From NCBI RefSeq assembly GCF_000772105.1, contig NZ_CP009354.1:868001-932000 (forward strand): DNA of 64,000 nt. Direction: 5' to 3'. The notes under the pieces were generated by a model. The model did no database searches. It was not told the DNA's origin and worked only from the letters and a program-made list of their open reading frames with translations. Numbering within the stretch: the first letter of the stretch is position 1; each line of letters starts with the position of its first letter. The position numbers and the translations under genes are program-made. The DNA is from Vibrio tubiashii ATCC 19109. GTDB lineage: Bacteria > Pseudomonadota > Gammaproteobacteria > Enterobacterales > Vibrionaceae. Of the stretch, positions 24,964-33,034 are shown piece by piece.

Positions 24964-25872
24964 ATGTCCAGAAGATTGCCTCCTTTGAACTCATTAAAAG
25001 TGTTCGAAGCCGCGGCTCGACATCTGAGTTTTACTCGCGCAGCCGAAGAGTTGTTTGTGACTCAAGCTGCCGTCAGTCATCAGATTAAGGCGCTAGAAGA
25101 ATTCCTTGGCTTAAAGTTATTCAGACGAAGAAACCGCTCGTTACTGCTTACAGAAGAAGGTCAAAGTTACTTTCTTGATATAAAAGATATTTTCACATCG
25201 TTAGCAGAAGCTACTGATAAAGTACTCGAGCGCAGTGAGAAAGGGGCATTAACCATCAGTTTACCGCCAAGCTTTGCGATTCAATGGTTGGTCCCTCGAT
25301 TGGCGGACTTTAACCAGCAAGAGCCTGATATTGATGTTCGAATCAAAGCGGTCGATATGGACGAAGGCTCGTTGACCGATGACGTCGACGTGGCGATTTA
25401 TTATGGTCGCGGTAATTGGCCAGGTTTGCGAGCGGACAAACTGTATCAAGAATTTTTGATCCCACTCTGTTCACCTTCATTACTTTTAGGTAACAAACCA
25501 TTAGAAACTCTAAGTGACTTGAAGCAACATACCTTACTTCATGACACCTCTCGCAAAGACTGGAAACAGTTCGCTAAGCAAAACGGTATTGAAGGGGTCA
25601 ACGTGAATCACGGGCCAATATTCAGTCACTCGACTATGGTACTTCAGGCTGCCGCTCACGGTCAGGGGGTCGCGTTGGGCAACAATGTCCTCGCTCAACC
25701 AGAGCTTGAAGCAGGCCGTCTGATTGCACCATTTGATGAGGTGTTAGTATCTAAGAATGCTTTCTATGTGGTTTGTCATGATAAACAGGCGGATATGGGG
25801 CGAATTGCTACCTTCCGTGACTGGATGTTAGCCAAAGCGCAAAGTGAGCAAGAGGATCTATTAGATGACTGA
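24964..25872 (+). CDS. gcvA: LysR-family transcriptional regulator GcvA
   Basis: Regulator of the glycine cleavage system and of gcvB. It has 302 residues: N-terminal winged helix-turn-helix (RLPPLNSLKVFEAAARHLSF, then AAEELFVTQAAVSHQIKALE, residues 3-47), dimerisation helix, and a periplasmic-binding-protein-like effector domain. The N terminus is of the GcvA type, and the divergent GcvB RNA supports the identity. The stop codon overlaps the start of the downstream hydrolase gene by 8 bp. Confidence 0.93.
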   Translation: MSRRLPPLNSLKVFEAAARHLSFTRAAEELFVTQAAVSHQIKALEEFLGLKLFRRRNRSLLLTEEGQSYFLDIKDIFTSLAEATDKVLERSEKGALTISLPPSFAIQWLVPRLADFNQQEPDIDVRIKAVDMDEGSLTDDVDVAIYYGRGNWPGLRADKLYQEFLIPLCSPSLLLGNKPLETLSDLKQHTLLHDTSRKDWKQFAKQNGIEGVNVNHGPIFSHSTMVLQAAAHGQGVALGNNVLAQPELEAGRLIAPFDEVLVSKNAFYVVCHDKQADMGRIATFRDWMLAKAQSEQEDLLDD

Positions 25873-26488
25873 ATACCTCATTGACGGTGACAAAGGCAAT
25901 CCGTTGTTTATTTTTGCTCACGGAGCCGGTGCTGGGATGGACCACGCCTTTATGGAAGCCGTGGCAAAGGGCCTTGCTCAAAAAGGCGTTCAAGTTGTGC
26001 GCTTCAACTTTCCTTACATGGTTAAGCGAGCAGAGGATGGTAAGAAACGCCCACCAGATAGAGCCCCTAAGTTACTCGAAGCCTACCAAGCAGTGATCGA
26101 CCAGAACTGCCCAACTGGGGCGGTTGTTATTGGTGGTAAGTCTATGGGAGGGCGCATGGCGAGCCTTCTCTCTAGTGCGGATAAGGTTGCTGGTGTTGCT
26201 TGTTTAGGCTTTCCATTCCATCCACCGGGTAAGCCTGAGAATTACAAAGGTGCCCACTTAGCAGAGCTAGAAAAGCCTTGTCTCATTCTGCAAGGTGAGC
26301 GCGATACCTTTGGTAAGAAAGAAGAATTCGAACAATTCGAGCTCTCTACTGCAATCAAAGTGGTGTTTATTCCCGATGGCGATCATAGCTTCAAACCTCG
26401 TAAGAGTTCAGGGCATACTGAAGCTGGAAACATTCAACTAGCGATCGATCACTTAGCCAAGTTTATCTTGGAGGTGTCTGATGCGTAG
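25865..26488 (+). CDS. Alpha/beta hydrolase (KANL3/Tex30-type)
   Basis: A 207-residue cytoplasmic hydrolase of the dienelactone-hydrolase-like group. The nucleophile elbow GGKSMGGRMAS holds the serine at about residue 94; FAHGAGAGMDHAFM near residue 18 is the oxyanion region, GERDTFG supplies an acid and PDGDHSFKPRK the catalytic histidine. Substrate unknown. It overlaps gcvA upstream and the DUF423 gene downstream, so the three are translationally linked. In E. coli the gcvA-ygdD-rlmM row lacks this gene. Confidence 0.85.
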   Translation: MTEYLIDGDKGNPLFIFAHGAGAGMDHAFMEAVAKGLAQKGVQVVRFNFPYMVKRAEDGKKRPPDRAPKLLEAYQAVIDQNCPTGAVVIGGKSMGGRMASLLSSADKVAGVACLGFPFHPPGKPENYKGAHLAELEKPCLILQGERDTFGKKEEFEQFELSTAIKVVFIPDGDHSFKPRKSSGHTEAGNIQLAIDHLAKFILEVSDA

Positions 26489-26879
26489 TAGGTTCTGGTT
26501 AGCGTTAGGTGGCGGCGTATGTGGCCTTGGTGTTGCGTTGGGTGCGTTTGCCGCTCATGGTTTGAAGAAAATGCTCTCACCTTATCTGATTGAGGTTTTC
26601 TCTACGGGGGTGCAGTACCAATTTATTCATGGCATCGCTATTTTGCTTTGTGGCGTGTTACTCGGGCTAAAATTGCCACTTAAGTCACAAAAATATTTCT
26701 CCCTCGCGGCAGTTTGCTTTATCATCGGCATCCTTTGTTTTAGCGGCAGCCTCTATGCGTTGGCATTAACGGGCATTAAATGGTTTGGTCCTATCACACC
26801 GTTGGGTGGACTAACGTTTATGCTTGGTTGGGGTTTGTTCGTATACGCAGCACTACAGGTTAAAGAGGTGAACCAGTGA
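26481..26879 (+). CDS. DUF423 family inner-membrane protein (YgdD-like)
   Basis: A 132-residue hydrophobic protein with four predicted transmembrane helices. The motif [17 protein letters not shown] at residues about 14-30 is the family signature. Function unknown. It is overlapped on both sides (8 bp with the hydrolase, 4 bp with rlmM), and its place between gcvA and rlmM is the same as E. coli ygdD. Confidence 0.9.
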   Translation: MRSRFWLALGGGVCGLGVALGAFAAHGLKKMLSPYLIEVFSTGVQYQFIHGIAILLCGVLLGLKLPLKSQKYFSLAAVCFIIGILCFSGSLYALALTGIKWFGPITPLGGLTFMLGWGLFVYAALQVKEVNQ

Positions 26880-27967
26880 AACAATTAATGCTCTACTGCC
26901 GCAGCGGCTTTGAAAAAGAGTGTGCCGGAGAGATTCAGGATCGTGCTACTCAGTTAGAAGTGTTTGGTTTCCCACGTCTTAAAAAGAACACTGGTTATGT
27001 GCTGTTTGAATGTTACCAAGACGGTGATGCGCAAAAGCTAGTCAAAGAGCTCGATTTTAAATCGCTCATCTTTGCTCGTCAGATCTTTGCTGTCGCAGCT
27101 GAAATTCAAGAACTGCCGCGTGAAGATCGTATCTCGCCGATTTTGCATGATTTAAGCTTCGTAGAGACAATGCCGCGTTGTGGTGATATTCGCGTTGAAA
27201 CGCCTGATACCAACGAAGCGAAAGAACTACTGAAGTTCTGCCGCAAGTTCACTGTGCCAATGCGACAAGCTCTACGTGGCAAAGAGATTCTGTTCCCGAA
27301 AGACAGCCCTAAAAAGCCTGTGCTACACATTTGCTTTGTCGCTCCGACGCATTGCTTCATCGGTTATTCTTTACCTAGCAATAACTCGCAGTTCTTCATG
27401 GGTATCCCTCGCCTTAAGTTCCCAGCGGACGCACCGAGTCGTTCAACTCTAAAGTTGGAAGAAGCGTTTCATGTGTTTATTCCTCGTGAAGAGTGGGATG
27501 AACGCTTAGCCGCAGGTATGTGGGGCGTTGACTTAGGGGCGTGTCCTGGGGGTTGGACGTACCAACTGGTGAAGCGTTCGATGTTTGTTCATTCTGTCGA
27601 TAACGGCATGATGGCAGATAGCCTAATGGAAACCGGGCAGGTTAAACACCACCAAGAAGATGGATTTAAGTTTGAACCAGCACGTAAGAACGTAACTTGG
27701 CTAGTGTGTGACATGATCGAAAAGCCATCACGTGTTGCTCAGCTGATGGGTGAGTGGATTATTAGCGGTTGGGCTAAAGAAGCGATCTTTAACCTTAAGC
27801 TGCCAATGAAAGGCCGTTACGATGAAGTGTTAGAAGATATCGAGAACTTAAAACTCTTCCTGATTGAAAATGGCGTGAAGTTTAAGCTTCAAGCGAAACA
27901 CTTGTACCATGACCGAGAAGAAATCACGGTCCATGTTCAGTGTTTATCGAATATCTCACCGCGCTAA
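26876..27967 (+). CDS. rlmM: 23S rRNA (cytidine(2498)-2'-O)-methyltransferase
   Basis: Methylates the 2'-OH of C2498 in 23S rRNA using S-adenosylmethionine. It has 363 residues: an N-terminal THUMP-like region ([16 protein letters not shown]) and a C-terminal Rossmann methyltransferase domain with the SAM motif [16 protein letters not shown] near residue 220 and catalytic lysine-containing NLKLPMKGR. Start is GTG inside the end of the DUF423 gene. A terminator follows. Confidence 0.95.
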   Translation: MKQLMLYCRSGFEKECAGEIQDRATQLEVFGFPRLKKNTGYVLFECYQDGDAQKLVKELDFKSLIFARQIFAVAAEIQELPREDRISPILHDLSFVETMPRCGDIRVETPDTNEAKELLKFCRKFTVPMRQALRGKEILFPKDSPKKPVLHICFVAPTHCFIGYSLPSNNSQFFMGIPRLKFPADAPSRSTLKLEEAFHVFIPREEWDERLAAGMWGVDLGACPGGWTYQLVKRSMFVHSVDNGMMADSLMETGQVKHHQEDGFKFEPARKNVTWLVCDMIEKPSRVAQLMGEWIISGWAKEAIFNLKLPMKGRYDEVLEDIENLKLFLIENGVKFKLQAKHLYHDREEITVHVQCLSNISPR

Positions 27968-27971
27968 ATTA

Positions 27972-28001
27972 AAAAACGCTCCCTAGATAGGGAGCGTTTT
28001 T
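27972..28001. terminator. Bidirectional terminator between rlmM and the nuclease gene
   Basis: ACGCTCCC (27976-27983) pairs with GGGAGCGT (27990-27997), flanked by A5 on one side and T5 on the other, so it can stop both converging genes. Confidence 0.88.
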
Positions 28002-28003
28002 GT

Positions 28004-28753
28004 CTAGTTGGATGTTGGCCACATTTCCCACAGCTGCGCTTCCATACTCTCCTCAGTGCTGTCAGCAATAAGAGAAAAGAAGTCCAATCCAGTTTGCTGT
28101 TCAACCGCATCGATTGTCGTGACGAAGCTTGCAAGCTCACTGCTAGAGACATCTCTATGTGGAACAATGAAGGCTATGGCTTCATTGAAAGCAGGATCTA
28201 AGATTACTTTGTAAAAAGCGCTCGGTATGATGACATTGTTGCCTATGGTGTTTTCGTTTCCTTGATAGATAGGTCCAGTGACCACGTAGAGCTCATTGTA
28301 CTCATTCGCAAGATCACGTACGTGCTCTTCCAAAATGCGCCAACCTACGCGGTTAAAACCCGGAAGCTGAGGAGACATATTGCTCATCAAAAAGCTCTGC
28401 TTCATAGAGTCTTGACTAAAATCCATTGTGGCAGATGGTGCTAGGTGTCCTCGGTCATAGCCAGAGCCGCTGTAATCGGCGAGCGTGGAGCGAGCATAGT
28501 CGGGGAGCTCACTGTCTTCTTTGAAGCTATTACTACGTTTAAAGCTGGCGTTAACGCTTTCTGCGGTAATGTGGTAAGCCACCCAATCGGCATTTTTGGT
28601 TTGAAAGTTGTAGCCAACGGCATACCCATCTCGGCAAAGCACTTGATCAGGCTGCTCTGAAGGCAAGCCTACATCTAAGTGCTTTCCACAGGTTTTCGCG
28701 AAAGTTGGTAGAGAAAAGACAACAGCAAGTGTTAGTAAAACAGTATTTTTCAT
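28004..28753 (-). CDS. Secreted DNA/RNA non-specific endonuclease
   Basis: Predicted exported nuclease of the Serratia-nuclease (beta-beta-alpha metal) type, 249 residues. Residues 1-19 are a signal peptide (MKNTVLLTLAVVFSLPTFA). The active-site motif DRGH at 100-103 contains the catalytic His103, and SNMSPQLPGFNRVGW supplies the metal-binding asparagine. Four cysteines suggest periplasmic or extracellular disulfides. Possible roles are nutrient acquisition from DNA. An AAGGAG ribosome site precedes the ATG. It stands alone between two terminated regions. Confidence 0.92.
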   Translation of the reverse strand: MKNTVLLTLAVVFSLPTFAKTCGKHLDVGLPSEQPDQVLCRDGYAVGYNFQTKNADWVAYHITAESVNASFKRSNSFKEDSELPDYARSTLADYSGSGYDRGHLAPSATMDFSQDSMKQSFLMSNMSPQLPGFNRVGWRILEEHVRDLANEYNELYVVTGPIYQGNENTIGNNVIIPSAFYKVILDPAFNEAIAFIVPHRDVSSSELASFVTTIDAVEQQTGLDFFSLIADSTEESMEAQLWEMWPTSN

Positions 28754-28938
28754 TATTATGCTCCTTGTTATTGGAGCTATGAAAAATAGTCGATTGGCTT
28801 TGCGTTACTGTGATGGTGGTTAAATGTTAATCAATACTTGGCCCGGTATTGAGCAGGTAAATATTAAGCTTGTGAGAGTAACGGATTTCACAACAGATTC
28901 GATTAACATTACTTTGCTAATCAGTAAGTTAATATGTT

Positions 28939-29724
28939 CTATTGAGTAGCTTCATTCTCACCATTAAAACGAATATCTTGCAGGTTAAAACCGAGTTCCA
29001 TGTCGATTTTGAGTGCCGCAATCGTCTTACATTTTCGCGCTGATTCAATATGCTCGTCTAATTTCTTACGATACTTAGCAGGGAGCTCTTCACTGGCGAA
29101 TGCTTGTTCAATATCGCTAAACTGGGTGAGAATTTCTTTGGCAGCTTTTGGTCCTACCCCTGGTACACCGGGAACCTGACTTGAGCTAATGCCTGTGAGC
29201 CCCCAGTAATCGGCAAGTTGGCTCGGCTTAACGCCAAATTCTGCTTCGATAAAAGGTTCGTCTAACCAACGGTGCTGAAAATAATCTCGGATTTGTAGAG
29301 TCGGAGAAAGGAGCTGACAGTAGCCTTTATCTGTCGATACTATCGTCACTTTTTCACCATGATTCGCCACCTTAGTTGCCAATGTGGCGACTAAGTCATC
29401 GGCTTCGTCTCCATCTGAAAGTAGTGAGTCTATTCCCAGTTTCCACCAAGCATCTTGAATCGACTCTAAACCTTGCAATAAAGGCTCTGGCATAGGTTTT
29501 CGGTTTTGTTTGTACTCTGGCAAGATCTCAGCTCGCCATCCTCGCTCTTGGAGATGATGATCGAACACGGCAATGATATGAGTTGGCTGTGACTCGGATA
29601 AAATACGATTCAGAGTGCGAGCTGTGGTATTGATGGTTCTCGCTATATCGGTAGGATCGGGTTGCGCGGAGTGAACGCGTCGGATCAGGTTAAGAGCATC
29701 GATGATAACAAGATGAATAGACAT
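28939..29724 (-). CDS. xni: Flap endonuclease Xni
   Basis: 5'-nuclease of the FEN family related to the 5'-exonuclease domain of DNA polymerase I. The start MSIHLVIIDALNLIRR gives 261 residues; a TTG three codons earlier is not needed. Visible motifs: IDALNLIRR (first metal aspartate), GDEADDLVATLA, IVSTDKGYCQLLSPTLQIRD and the helix-hairpin-helix GISSSQVPGVPGVGPKAA. As in E. coli Xni, some of the acidic metal-binding residues of larger family members are absent. It follows ppnN after a terminator. Confidence 0.93.
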   Translation of the reverse strand: MSIHLVIIDALNLIRRVHSAQPDPTDIARTINTTARTLNRILSESQPTHIIAVFDHHLQERGWRAEILPEYKQNRKPMPEPLLQGLESIQDAWWKLGIDSLLSDGDEADDLVATLATKVANHGEKVTIVSTDKGYCQLLSPTLQIRDYFQHRWLDEPFIEAEFGVKPSQLADYWGLTGISSSQVPGVPGVGPKAAKEILTQFSDIEQAFASEELPAKYRKKLDEHIESARKCKTIAALKIDMELGFNLQDIRFNGENEATQ

Positions 29725-29735
29725 ACAAATCAAAA

Positions 29736-29758
29736 AATAAGGGCTTGAAGCCCTTATT
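29736..29758 (-). terminator. Terminator of ppnN
   Basis: AATAAGGGC (29736-29744) pairs with GCCCTTATT (29750-29758), loop TTGAA, followed on the minus strand by six T. It sits just upstream of the xni start. Confidence 0.8.
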
Positions 29759-29803
29759 GTATAGATTGAGGTTGAGATTACCAGTCAGTGCGGTAAACAG
29801 TCG

Positions 29804-31168
29804 CTAACCTGATGTCTTAATTTGGTAGCAAGGCTCGTAGGCAGTACCACCTGGCAACTTCATGCGGTCTTGCTCAACGAAGTCTTTTAGCAGTTTATCC
29901 ATCTTCTTCATCAAGCTTGCATCACCATCTAAGATAAATGGGCCGTGACGCTCAATTTCACGAATCCCTTCTGCCTTAACATTACCAGCAACGATACCTG
30001 AGAACGCCTGACGCAGTGCCGCTGCAAGATTCTCAGGACGTTGGTTAAGGTGCAAATCCAAGCTTGCCATATTATCGTGGGTTGGGTCGAAAGGTAGCTG
30101 GAACTCGGGCTCAATTTTTAATGACCAGTTAAAGCTGTAGGCATCACCGGTATCTTTGCGATACTGGCGCACATCCGACATACTCTGTTTCATGATCTGA
30201 GCTACTTTAGCAGGGTCGTCAACAACAATTTGGTAGTGTTTCTGCGCGTCTTCGCCAAGCGTGTCGCCGATAAAGCGGTCTATCGAGCGGAAGTACTCTT
30301 CGCTCTCTTTTGGCCCAGTCAGAACAATCGGTAGCGGTTGGTCAGCGTTATCAGGGTGCATCATAATGCCCAGAATATAGAGCAGCTCTTCGGCAGTACC
30401 AGCACCACCTGGGAAAATCACAATCCCGTGCGCCATACGTACAAAGGCTTCTAAACGCTTTTCGATATCCGGCATGATCACCAACTCGTTAACGATCGGG
30501 TTTGGTGGCTCTGCGGCAATGATTGATGGTTCGGTTAGACCCAAATAACGCTGCTCATAATAGCGCTGCTTAGCGTGACCAATTGCTGCACCTTTCATCG
30601 GACCTTCCATCGCCCCTGGTCCACAGCCAGTACAGATGTTTAACTCGCGCAGGCCCAGCTCATTGCCGACTTCTCGAGTGTATTGATACTCGGTGGCATT
30701 GATTGAGTGACCACCCCAACAGACCACTAGATTTGGCTCGATGCCTGGCGTCAGAGTGCCTGCATTGCGTAAGATGCCAAACACTAGGTTAGTGATATGG
30801 CTAGCGTTGGTGAGGTTGAGGCGCTGATTATCGGCAAGATGCATATTGACGTACACGATATCGCGCAGAACGGAGAATAGGTGCTCTTGAATCCCTTTGA
30901 TGATCTCGCCATCGACGAAAGCGTGTTCTGGTGCGTTAGTGAGTTCAAGTTTAATGCCACGCTCACGACGCACGACGTTGACATCAAAAGATTTGTACTT
31001 ATCGAGCAGCTCTTTGGAGTTGTCAGTGTGGCTACCGGAATTAAGAACCGCGAGGGTACAGTTGCGGTAAAGTTGGTAAAGATCACTTGCAGCGGTTTTC
31101 TTAAGGCGCTCAACTTCGAGTTGAGAGAGCAGATCCATACTACCTGCTGGACTAATGTGTGTGATCAT
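29804..31168 (-). CDS. ppnN: Pyrimidine/purine nucleotide 5'-monophosphate nucleosidase
   Basis: Cleaves nucleoside monophosphates to base and ribose 5-phosphate; in E. coli the enzyme (YgdH) is stimulated by (p)ppGpp. It has 454 residues, like E. coli. The N-terminal regulatory domain begins [20 protein letters not shown]; the LOG-like catalytic domain has [19 protein letters not shown] and the signature [16 protein letters not shown] strong AAGGAGG ribosome site precedes the ATG. Confidence 0.95.
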   Translation of the reverse strand: MITHISPAGSMDLLSQLEVERLKKTAASDLYQLYRNCTLAVLNSGSHTDNSKELLDKYKSFDVNVVRRERGIKLELTNAPEHAFVDGEIIKGIQEHLFSVLRDIVYVNMHLADNQRLNLTNASHITNLVFGILRNAGTLTPGIEPNLVVCWGGHSINATEYQYTREVGNELGLRELNICTGCGPGAMEGPMKGAAIGHAKQRYYEQRYLGLTEPSIIAAEPPNPIVNELVIMPDIEKRLEAFVRMAHGIVIFPGGAGTAEELLYILGIMMHPDNADQPLPIVLTGPKESEEYFRSIDRFIGDTLGEDAQKHYQIVVDDPAKVAQIMKQSMSDVRQYRKDTGDAYSFNWSLKIEPEFQLPFDPTHDNMASLDLHLNQRPENLAAALRQAFSGIVAGNVKAEGIREIERHGPFILDGDASLMKKMDKLLKDFVEQDRMKLPGGTAYEPCYQIKTSG

Positions 31169-31368
31169 AAAGACCTCCTTGACGAAACAGCACTCAGAGA
31201 GAGTGAGATATCATTATTGTTATTGTCCGTATACGTTGCTATTCATTGGGGAAAATCAGCAGACGTTTATTAAGCTTAGCAGCTTTTTTCAGATAATAAA
31301 CCTAACTAATTGATATCTATAGATCAATCACACTTATGAAATAGATTGGAGGGTTAGCAGTGGGCAGC

Positions 31369-32934
31369 TTAGCGCCAAACGAGTTGATTCTTGCCGAGTG
31401 TTTTCGCTTCATTGAGGCATAGGTTGAGTCGTTCTAAGATCTCTTCAGGCGTATCCGAATCTTTGAACGCAGTGCTTGCCGCAGAAAGGGTAATGGTTAA
31501 GTTACGGTCACGGAACTTAAACGGTAGCTTGGAAACTTGATTTTGAATCGCTTGAATCACATTGAAAGCATTGCTATCAGAAAGTTCAGGAAGCAATAAC
31601 ACGAACTCTTCGCCAGAGAAGCGCGCCACAGTATCGGTATCGCGGATCTCTTTCTTGATTGTACGAGCGATAATTTTCAGTGCTTTATCACCTGCGGCAT
31701 AGCCAAAGCTGTCGTTGATCGCTTTAAAGCCATCGACATCGAGTATGACGACGCGAAGGGAATGTTGCGCACGTATCCAGCGACGGTACTCTAACTCAAG
31801 GCGATCGCCAAACGCGGCGCGGTTGTACACTTTGGTTAGCGGGTCAAGCAGCATACGTTGGGCTTGATCCTCTAGGCGGCGGCGATAATCCTGAGTCACT
31901 TCATACAAGGCTTCAAGTTGGTTTTTGCCGTAATCCATGCGCTCAATCAAGGCTTGTTCGCGTTGTTCTGCGTGTTTCAAGCGTTCAGTCAATGAGTTGA
32001 GTTGGGCCAGTAAAGGGTTCACTTGCTCTTTCAACGAATCTAAACTTTCTGCATTGGACACTTTCGATTGCGTATCGGTGACGAGCTCTGACAATTCAGT
32101 GTTCATCTCTTGACGATGAGCAAAATAGCTTTGGGATTGCTGTGAGTTTTGCTGAGAGCTTTTCAGTGACGACGAGAGGGATGAGTTGATTTGTTCGAGA
32201 AACTGTTCTGAGGTTTTACGCTCATAATGGGTTCCCTCAATCACTAACTTAAGCGTTTGTAGCGTGAGCTCTAATAAGACGTGGCTATTCACGCCAATAA
32301 GCAATTTAGCGCGAATGTCTGTGAGCAGTTCCCCTGATTCACCTTCAAAATCAAGCTCAGTAATTAAATGCTGAAGTTCTTCAGATAGGCGAAGCAACAG
32401 TTCGCGATCCGAACTAGCCGCAATTTGGTTAACGCTATAATCAGGGTTGGTTGTGATGATTTTTACGGAACGTTCATAAAGGTTAAGCAGTCTCAGGGCT
32501 TGTTCAGCTCTGGGATGCTTAAGGCCATCGGAGTAACTGAGTAAATCGCGTAGATCGCGCTTGATCTTCGGAGGCAGCCCAGTCAAGCGCAGTAGCGTTT
32601 CACCACTATGCTTAATTTGGGAATCCAAATGTTCAGTTTGTTGTTCCATAGCCAAGCCTTGTTGTTTTAGCAAGCGCTCCAATACCGCTAGTTTGGGTAT
32701 CAGTGAGCTGACGTCTTGCTGCTGCTCGATAGCTTGTTTCAGTTCCATGAGTCCCGCTTGTAGCCGCGGGTTTTCACATTTATAAGCACTACTTAACGAC
32801 GAGATGACACGCTGAAGTACCTTCTGTTCTCTATTAAATTTGAACGAGGTATCCCTTTGTGTCAATCGAACTTGTTCCAATTGAGATTTCAGCTTGTGCA
32901 GCTGTGACTGAAGATCTTGTTCGATAACGCCCAT
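31369..32934 (-). CDS. Diguanylate cyclase with N-terminal coiled-coil sensor region
   Basis: Predicted cytoplasmic enzyme that makes cyclic di-GMP from GTP, 521 residues. Residues 1-360 are mostly helical with long coiled-coil stretches and no membrane segment or known sensor domain. Residues 361-521 are a GGDEF domain: DPLTKVYNR at 364-372, metal aspartate in LDVDGFKAINDSFG, and the active-site loop SGEEF at 440-444. An RxxD inhibitory site (RDTD, 431-434) lies exactly five residues before it, so product feedback is expected. The first glycine is replaced by serine, a known but less common variant. Its neighbour upstream has a degenerate GGDEF domain. Confidence 0.88.
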   Translation of the reverse strand: MGVIEQDLQSQLHKLKSQLEQVRLTQRDTSFKFNREQKVLQRVISSLSSAYKCENPRLQAGLMELKQAIEQQQDVSSLIPKLAVLERLLKQQGLAMEQQTEHLDSQIKHSGETLLRLTGLPPKIKRDLRDLLSYSDGLKHPRAEQALRLLNLYERSVKIITTNPDYSVNQIAASSDRELLLRLSEELQHLITELDFEGESGELLTDIRAKLLIGVNSHVLLELTLQTLKLVIEGTHYERKTSEQFLEQINSSLSSSLKSSQQNSQQSQSYFAHRQEMNTELSELVTDTQSKVSNAESLDSLKEQVNPLLAQLNSLTERLKHAEQREQALIERMDYGKNQLEALYEVTQDYRRRLEDQAQRMLLDPLTKVYNRAAFGDRLELEYRRWIRAQHSLRVVILDVDGFKAINDSFGYAAGDKALKIIARTIKKEIRDTDTVARFSGEEFVLLLPELSDSNAFNVIQAIQNQVSKLPFKFRDRNLTITLSAASTAFKDSDTPEEILERLNLCLNEAKTLGKNQLVWR

Positions 32935-33034
32935 GAATAAACTTAAAAATAGAATCTACTTATATCTAGTGATCTGTCGATAATATCAAATAATTCGCGG
33001 GCGTCACGACTTACAACGTTTGATTGATGCGCTT

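Noticed and set aside
31440..31444. Diguanylate cyclase called inactive because of SGEEF
   Set aside because: Only the first glycine of the motif is changed; the catalytic glutamates and metal aspartate are kept, and variants at the first position can be active, so inactivity cannot be concluded.
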